This document shows, one piece after another, positions 52,292-56,747 of a stretch of 56,747 nt of DNA (its first letter is position 1; each line of letters begins with the position of its first letter). Source of the stretch: Halobacteriovoraceae bacterium (GTDB lineage Bacteria > Bdellovibrionota > Bacteriovoracia > Bacteriovoracales > Bacteriovoracaceae); contig JABGVH010000003.1 of NCBI GenBank assembly GCA_018646195.1, forward strand, positions 1-56,747, in the 5' to 3' direction. Under the pieces are notes generated by a model. It saw nothing but the letters and a program-made list of their open reading frames with translations. It searched no databases and was not told where the DNA came from. The position numbers and the translations under genes were made by a program.

Positions 52292-52300
52292 TGTTATAAT
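52292..52300 (+). promoter_or_regulatory. Extended -10 promoter of pilA with long leader
   Basis: TGTTATAAT: TG plus TATAAT (52295-52300), the extended -10 form. No consensus -35 is seen at the right distance. The start near 52307 gives a leader of ~160 nt. The leader holds AAAGGC-N..-GCCTCTTT near 52335-52360 and AAGC-N9-GCTT, but no riboswitch I can identify. No sigma-54 GG-N10-GC pair is seen. Confidence 0.6.
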
Positions 52301-52468
52301 TATGAGGTAGATTTAAGTGAATTGTTTGACTGGAGAAAAAGGCTCTTAATGCCTCTTTTGAAAGCGAGCGGGTAGCTTATTTCTGAACTTGGCCCAGAGG
52401 AAATACTCTAAAGCTATTTCTGGTGGGTGAGCGGCCATCTCAATTTGGTCATTACAGGGAGTATGAAG

Positions 52469-53065
52469 ATGAAATTTTTAAAGGAACAAGGGTTCACCCT
52501 TGTGGAGCTGATGGTGGTTGTGGCCATTATCGGGATCCTCTCAGCAGTTGCCATTCCAAACTTTAAAAAGTACCAGGCGAAGTCGAAAACTTCAGAAGCT
52601 AAGCTTCAGTTGGCCTCGATTTATTCCGCAGAAACGGCGATGCAAGGTGATTACGATTCCTTCGCAACTTGCCTACCTGATGCCGGTTATGTGGGTCCTA
52701 CTCAAGGGAACTACTATGCGGTTGGGTTTAGCGTCAATAACGCTGTAACCGGACCTAACGTGGTGGCCAACGGTGGTGTTTGTGCCACTACTGGATTTGG
52801 ATTTCCCGCCTTTAAGAAAGTGGGTAACGTGACCGCGACAGTTGCCAATATTGCTGTTGTTGGGACTATCAGTAAAACAATCGCCTCAAAACATGTGGCT
52901 GCTGGTGGAGTTCAATCGACTGTAGGTGTGACTAATATCGGTGACGAATTTGTTGCTGGGGCCATTGGTTATGTCTCTGCTGACTTTGTTTCTTCTATCA
53001 ACGTTGCCGACATGTGGTGGATTGATGAAAATAAAGTCCTTCAACAGGACAATGATGGTTACTAA
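52469..53065 (+). CDS. pilA: Type IV major pilin PilA
   Basis: I start this at ATG 52469, 7 nt after GGGAG; ATG 52463 and the upstream GTG are less likely. The 8-residue leader MKFLKEQG is cut by PilD before F1 (FTLVELMVVVAIIGILSAVA), with E5 in place. The mature 190-residue protein has a long N-terminal helix and a C-terminal domain with two cysteines about 35 residues apart that may form a disulfide. Confidence 0.95.
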   Translation: MKFLKEQGFTLVELMVVVAIIGILSAVAIPNFKKYQAKSKTSEAKLQLASIYSAETAMQGDYDSFATCLPDAGYVGPTQGNYYAVGFSVNNAVTGPNVVANGGVCATTGFGFPAFKKVGNVTATVANIAVVGTISKTIASKHVAAGGVQSTVGVTNIGDEFVAGAIGYVSADFVSSINVADMWWIDENKVLQQDNDGY

Positions 53066-53087
53066 ATTTAAATAAATTAATGAATGG

Positions 53088-53114
53088 AAAAAACGGTGCT
53101 AGTCACCGTTTTTT
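53088..53114. terminator. Bidirectional terminator between pilA and the convergent TPR gene
   Basis: ACGGTG (53093-53098), loop CTAGT, CACCGT (53104-53109), with A-runs before and T-runs after on both strands. The stop codon of the minus-strand gene (complement 53099-53101) lies in the loop, so the hairpin serves both genes and includes coding sequence. Confidence 0.88.
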
Positions 53115-53986
53115 TTTCGCTTTTCTTGCAGCCGCTTCTGCTCAGCCCGGCGTTTTTGGATATGTTTTGGAATATTAATTCGGTGAGGTTTCCAAGCCGT
53201 CTTCGCGTAATAGCTACCGCTGGAATTTCTTAGATAGCTCTCACCATTCTGATCGCGCAACGAGCAATCTTTAGCGTCACTACTGTTGAGGCATTTTAAA
53301 TCCAATTCGGCCTTTAGGGCATATAGTTGAACTCGGTAGCGCATTTTGAATTTCTCAACTGTTTCCATAGCGTAAGCATTTTTAACAATAAGATAAGCCC
53401 CTTCTAAATTGCCGCTACTGGAGGCCATTTTTGATAAAGTGGAACCAAGTAACGGAAGTTTCTTATGCACCCCAGGGAGCTTGGCAATGCTTTTAAAAAT
53501 ACGAATACCTTTTTGATGGTCTCCAAGCTCGTAGTAAGCATTGAAGCCAGCATTATAAACAAGCCTTAAGTCTTCGGGATACGCTTCGATTCCTTTATCA
53601 TAAATGATCTCAGCTGCGAGGGGGTCGTTTTTAATGATAGAAAGGTAGAGACCACCATAGAGGTATCCCTCGTAAAATTTGGGGTCGAGACTGACAATAT
53701 TGAGGAATCTTTGAAAGAGCCAGGATCGATAGGCCTCACCTTTATAGTGTTTTTCGTCGGCAGTTAAAAGGGTGTAGAAATACATCCAACTGGAAATCAT
53801 TCGCTGAAAGCCTGCACTCATAATCAGCAAGCTTTCCCTTTGTATATTAAAGGTAGAGTCCTGGAGTGGAATTTCAAGGACTGGGTATTTGACGCTTTTC
53901 TTAAGAGAATTAATACCAAAGAGGGATATTAAGATGATTGTTATGAACAAACCATGGCTTAAAATTGATTTTTTTACATTTTCCAT
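53099..53986 (-). CDS. TPR-like membrane-anchored protein at the pilG position
   Basis: This 295-residue protein has a membrane helix at residues ~10-27 and helical pairs at ~80-200 with TPR spacing (DPKFYEGYLYGGLYLSII; YPEDLRLVYNAGFNAYYELGD). The end is very basic. I use ATG 53986 (MENVKKS), not ATG 53995. A TATAAA (complement 53995-54000) ends 8 nt before it. In Myxococcus pilG occupies this place between pilA and pilH, but on the same strand. The link to PilG is by position only. Confidence 0.72.
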   Translation of the reverse strand: MENVKKSILSHGLFITIILISLFGINSLKKSVKYPVLEIPLQDSTFNIQRESLLIMSAGFQRMISSWMYFYTLLTADEKHYKGEAYRSWLFQRFLNIVSLDPKFYEGYLYGGLYLSIIKNDPLAAEIIYDKGIEAYPEDLRLVYNAGFNAYYELGDHQKGIRIFKSIAKLPGVHKKLPLLGSTLSKMASSSGNLEGAYLIVKNAYAMETVEKFKMRYRVQLYALKAELDLKCLNSSDAKDCSLRDQNGESYLRNSSGSYYAKTAWKPHRINIPKHIQKRRAEQKRLQEKRKKNGD

Positions 53987-53994
53987 TGGCCACA

Positions 53995-54025
53995 TTTATA
54001 GTATTCTTTATATCAACCCTATAAT
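53995..54025. promoter_or_regulatory. Back-to-back -10 elements of divergent genes
   Basis: TATAAA on the minus strand (complement 53995-54000) and TATAAT on the plus strand (54020-54025). They are 19 bp apart. The starts 53986 and 54035 follow after 8 and 9 nt, so both messages would have almost no leader. Confidence 0.5.
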
Positions 54026-54034
54026 AACGTAGAT

Positions 54035-54934
54035 ATGTTTGAAATTCAAAATATTAGCAAAACCTTTCAAGTGGATTTCTGGTCAAAGAGATTTGCTGCC
54101 CTCGACTCGGTCTCTTTTAAAGTAAGACCCGGTGAAATCGTCGGATTTTTGGGTGCCAATGGAGCTGGTAAAACTACCTTATTAAAAATTATAATGGGTT
54201 TTATAAAGTCAGATGCTGGTTCAGTGCAATTCGACCCTTCCCTTGGAAAAAATCAAAGAGAAATTTTTAGTAACCTAGGATACCTACCTGAGCGTCCCTA
54301 TTTTTATCCCCATTTATCGGGAAGAGATTTTCTTAGTTATATGGGTCAGTTAAATAATGTAGTGGGAGCGGAATTGGCTCAGCAAATAAATAAGTGGGCC
54401 AAAGTATTTTCAGTAGATCATGCCCTTGATCGGAAGGTGCGAGGTTATTCCAAAGGTATGTTGCAGCGACTAGGGTTTGCCAGCGCTCTCTTACACGATC
54501 CAAAAATTATAATTCTTGATGAGCCGTTATCAGGTCTTGATCCTCGAGGCAGGAAAGAGCTTAAGGATGTTCTCAAGAGTTTACATGCACAAGGCAAGAC
54601 TATTTTTTTCAGCAGTCATATTGTTTCTGACGTCGAAGAAATTTGTCAAAGCGTAGTTGTCCTAGAGGGTGGAAAACTACTTTTTGAAGGCTCTATTTCG
54701 AATATAATTCAAGAGCATATAAAACCCAATTACTTGCTAACAACTGACTATCAAGGGTCAGTGGATTTAGCATTTTCGAGTGAAAAACTTCCAGATGGTC
54801 AAACAGTAATGGAAGTGACACCTGAAAATAAAGAGAAACTGATAAACGAAATAATTAAATGTGGAGGAAGCATTAGCGGGCTCTCCTACTTAAAACCTAC
54901 CCTTGAAGAAATTGTTTATAATATTAGGAGTTAA
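54035..54934 (+). CDS. ABC transporter ATP-binding protein (PilH position)
   Basis: This 299-residue ATPase has Walker A GANGAGKTT, signature YSKGMLQRLGFA, Walker B IIILDEPLSGLDP. Residues ~225-299 are a C-terminal extension. It is of the export/natA-like class, not an importer. In Myxococcus pilH is the ABC ATPase between pilG and pilI, and the same place is held here. SD AGGAG of the next gene lies at its last codons. Confidence 0.92.
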   Translation: MFEIQNISKTFQVDFWSKRFAALDSVSFKVRPGEIVGFLGANGAGKTTLLKIIMGFIKSDAGSVQFDPSLGKNQREIFSNLGYLPERPYFYPHLSGRDFLSYMGQLNNVVGAELAQQINKWAKVFSVDHALDRKVRGYSKGMLQRLGFASALLHDPKIIILDEPLSGLDPRGRKELKDVLKSLHAQGKTIFFSSHIVSDVEEICQSVVVLEGGKLLFEGSISNIIQEHIKPNYLLTTDYQGSVDLAFSSEKLPDGQTVMEVTPENKEKLINEIIKCGGSISGLSYLKPTLEEIVYNIRS

Positions 54935-54936
54935 AA

Positions 54937-55704
54937 ATTCGCAATACACTAATTGTAGGACGTTATACATTTTTGGAACTCTATAAGAGCAGGATTCTGT
55001 TTAATGTTTTGATTTTGGGTTTTATTCTTTCCTTAATCACCTATATTGCTTCTGAGTTCACCTATGGCACCCCTGAACGAGTGGCGATTGATTTTGGATT
55101 GGGTTTAACCAATCTTTCAATTTTAGGGATTTCCATATTCATGGGGGTGACCCTTATTTCTCAAGAAATTGAGAGCAGAACTGTTTACATGATTCTTTCA
55201 CGACCTGTTTCGAGATTTTCTTTTCTGCTGGGAAGAATATTAGGAATGAGTGGAATATTTTTAATTAATATTGCTATTTTGGGTTGTCTTAGCTGCTTTT
55301 ATTATATTTTACTAGGAGGGACTTTCTCTTCTCTTTTGGTTTGGACTCTCTTTTTCATGTTTTTAGAAGCTGGTATTATGCTGGTAGTAGTAATACTTTT
55401 ATCGCTAATTTCTAATACTATAATTACTGTAATTTTTTCTATTACAATTTATGTTGGCAGCCATGCCATCGCTCCGGCACTAGGAACAAGTTTTGTCAAA
55501 ATGAGACCCGGAATTGGTTCCTTGTTAAATACATACGCCTTTATTTTTCCAGATTTTTCGAAACTCAATATTAAGAATTTCGTGATTTATCAACAAGCTC
55601 TCGATTCAAAACTGTTAATAAGTAGTCTTGGATATGGTTTCTTTTATTTTAGTTTATTGGTGATTATAGCTTCTTATATTTTTAAACATAAAAATCTTGA
55701 TTAG
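54937..55704 (+). CDS. ABC-2-type permease (PilI position), probable ATT start
   Basis: This 255-residue protein has about six membrane helices (LFNVLILGFILSLITYIA; LSILGISIFMGVTLIS). The canonical start TTG 54973 cuts into the usual N-terminus. The frame is open upstream from 54928 and encodes RNTLIVGRYTFLELYKSR, which is the standard start of this family. ATT 54937 is the only usable near-cognate codon and AGGAG (54926-54930) lies 6 nt before it. The function is paired with the ATPase gene. The substrate is unknown; a link to pilus assembly is by synteny. Confidence 0.8.
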   Translation: MRNTLIVGRYTFLELYKSRILFNVLILGFILSLITYIASEFTYGTPERVAIDFGLGLTNLSILGISIFMGVTLISQEIESRTVYMILSRPVSRFSFLLGRILGMSGIFLINIAILGCLSCFYYILLGGTFSSLLVWTLFFMFLEAGIMLVVVILLSLISNTIITVIFSITIYVGSHAIAPALGTSFVKMRPGIGSLLNTYAFIFPDFSKLNIKNFVIYQQALDSKLLISSLGYGFFYFSLLVIIASYIFKHKNLD

Positions 55705-55715
55705 GAGTCTTTTGG

Positions 55716-56513
55716 ATGGATTCTGAGATTCTCATTTTCTACCGTGGGATGGCCTTGGTTTTTGGAAGCATGATTGGAAGCTTTCTCAATGTACTAATTT
55801 ATCGCTTGCCTCGAGATATTTCATTCACACTCCCCCGCTCACGTTGCCCGAGCTGCCAGACATTAATACCTTGGTATCAAAATATTCCGATTTTAGCTTT
55901 TGTGCTTTTGAGGGGTCGCTGCTTTAGCTGTAAAAATAAGATTTCTCTCATCTATCCCAGTGTTGAATTATTAGTCGGGCTCTTTGCCTTTTTTACTTTT
56001 CCCGCTGATTTTTCTTTTGGGGCAATTTTGAGCTTCACCTTCTTTTTTTCAGTTTTCTGCGTATTTATAACACATTTCGTTATAGATTTTCAGCACCAGA
56101 TACTCCCCAATGGGCTGACTCTTTACCTAGCATTGGTATTTTTGATGTATTCCTGCTTGGCCAAGCCTTGGACTCATTGGGCCATTGGCGGGGCGGTGGG
56201 CTTTCTTTTTCCACTGGCAGTCGCTTGGGGCTACTATCTACTAAAGGGCCGAGAGGGCCTTGGGGCGGGGGACATAAAGCTTTATGGCGCGCTGGGAATT
56301 TACCTAGGACCAGTAGGCATTTTACAAAATATTTTTTTCAGCAGCTTTGTCGGATCGATTTTAGGATTTGGATTTATCATTTTTAATAAAATGGATAAGA
56401 ATAAGCCGCTGCCTTTTGGTCCTTCAATTTTGATTGTCGCCTTTGTTCAAATTTTCTATCCCCAAACTTTTCTGGAGGCAGCTAAACTACTTGGAAGGGC
56501 CTTCACTTTTTGA
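55716..56513 (+). CDS. pilD: Prepilin peptidase PilD
   Basis: This 265-residue inner-membrane protease cuts and N-methylates prepilins. The zinc-binding CPSC...CFSC motifs lie at ~43-72. The catalytic Asp residues are in FVIDFQHQILPN and GAGDIKLYGALG. Eight membrane helices are likely. It follows the permease by 11 bp. Confidence 0.95.
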   Translation: MDSEILIFYRGMALVFGSMIGSFLNVLIYRLPRDISFTLPRSRCPSCQTLIPWYQNIPILAFVLLRGRCFSCKNKISLIYPSVELLVGLFAFFTFPADFSFGAILSFTFFFSVFCVFITHFVIDFQHQILPNGLTLYLALVFLMYSCLAKPWTHWAIGGAVGFLFPLAVAWGYYLLKGREGLGAGDIKLYGALGIYLGPVGILQNIFFSSFVGSILGFGFIIFNKMDKNKPLPFGPSILIVAFVQIFYPQTFLEAAKLLGRAFTF

Positions 56514-56537
56514 AGCTTTCAGAAGTGCATTAGTTGC

Positions 56538-56567
56538 TTGAAATTAGGTTTTCCTTACAGGTATAAT
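56538..56567 (+). promoter_or_regulatory. Sigma-70-type promoter of pilM
   Basis: TTGAAA (56538-56543), an 18-bp spacer, TATAAT (56562-56567). The start near 56574 leaves a leader of ~26 nt with AGAGG before the TTG. It is a normal leadered promoter and one of the best in the window. Confidence 0.7.
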
Positions 56568-56599
56568 TAAGCTTGAAACAGTGTCCCAAGAGGTAGCCT

Positions 56600-56747
56600 T
56601 TGGCCGGTAATGCAATTTCCAATATAGTGAGCGGGATTAAAGATGCCCTCAGCGTAAGTGGCGGTAGCGTCGTCGGAATTGATATCGGACTCAGCTCCGT
56701 CAAAGTAGCCGAAGTCTCTTGCGATAAAGATAAAGAAAATTGGGTCC
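56600..56747 (+). CDS. pilM: Type IV pilus assembly protein PilM (partial, right edge)
   Basis: I read this frame from TTG 56600 to the right edge (49 codons). An in-frame TAG lies 4 nt before it and AGAGG is 5-7 nt upstream. After ~25 residues comes VVGIDIGLSSVKVAEV, the actin-like phosphate-1 motif of PilM, whose DIGSSSVK has one substitution. PilM is the cytoplasmic ring that holds PilN in the alignment complex. The pilNOPQ genes are expected to the right of the window. Confidence 0.85.
   Translation, partial: MAGNAISNIVSGIKDALSVSGGSVVGIDIGLSSVKVAEVSCDKDKENWV

Noticed and set aside
52207-52468. c-di-GMP riboswitch (GEMM type) in the pilA leader
   Set aside because: The leader has hairpins and GAAA-like sequence, but I could not find the conserved GEMM core motifs.
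53099-53986. Naming this gene pilG
   Set aside because: It is on the opposite strand to the pil genes and the match is by location and a general TPR form only.
1-56747. Mobile elements, CRISPR arrays, tRNA or rRNA genes
   Set aside because: I found no transposase, no repeat-spacer pattern and no tRNA or rRNA signature; gene order is continuous and composition is even by eye.

Overview
The window looks like chromosomal DNA of a low-GC, Gram-negative predatory-type bacterium, most likely a member of Bdellovibrionota in the Bacteriovorax/Halobacteriovorax direction. This is inferred from gene content, not from an rRNA gene. The supporting content is: a pil cluster in the order known from Myxococcus and Bdellovibrio (pilB-pilT-pilC-pilA, ABC genes, pilD, pilM), tandem short flagellins, a MoxR/Bat operon, RNase J, heptose/lipid A genes and many lipoproteins. 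Coding density is very high. I see no insertion sequence, phage, CRISPR array, tRNA or rRNA.

Layout. 1-7048: a zinc-finger membrane protein cut by the left edge, RNase J, a peptide-binding protein, then a tight run prmA-rsmE-RDD protein-rfaE2-unknown. 7104-9275: two flagellin genes, each with a sigma-28-type promoter and its own terminator, separated by a structured spacer. 9493-13889: an LpxH-like phosphoesterase, a cyclic-nucleotide-binding protein, a Kazal-inhibitor lipoprotein, and an MBOAT acyltransferase with an SGNH-like partner. 24158 down to 13902 (minus strand): a flagellar filament/glycosylation operon, fliD-fliS-chaperone-like gene-29-aa ORF-Maf-like protein-GT9-49-aa ORF-GT9-unknown-histidine kinase-receiver protein-nadK. 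24472-26562: an unknown polytopic membrane protein, a small CTG-initiated gene, three DnaA-box-like sites and a perfect 20-bp palindrome. 26677-30299: a sigma-54-type AAA activator without a sensor domain, rlmE, a transpeptidase and lepB. 30313-34036: mutS2 and an rqcH/NFACT-like gene, divergent with overlapping start codons. 34086-39386: two unknown exported proteins, one a 1483-residue lipoprotein. 39450-48072: moxR-DUF58-unknown-batA-batB-batD-ribF-aroE. 48166-56747: type IV pilus genes.

How it works together. The flagellins are the filament subunits, FliD the cap and FliS the flagellin chaperone. The Maf-like and GT9 proteins in the same operon suggest that the filament is glycosylated, possibly with the kinase/receiver pair reporting on it. 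PilB/PilT/PilC/PilA/PilD/PilM form the pilus motor, platform, subunit, processing enzyme and inner-membrane scaffold. MutS2 and RqcH are two successive players in ribosome-collision rescue and nascent-chain tailing.

Two cross-cutting signals stand out. First, many genes have a TATAAT-like hexamer only 5-9 nt before the start codon, which suggests leaderless or near-leaderless transcripts. Second, at least three genes appear to start at near-cognate codons (CTG, CTG, ATT). The most interesting locus is the mutS2/rqcH pair, followed by the flagellar glycosylation operon with its two unannotated small ORFs and MerR-like promoter, and the DnaA-box/palindrome intergenic region.
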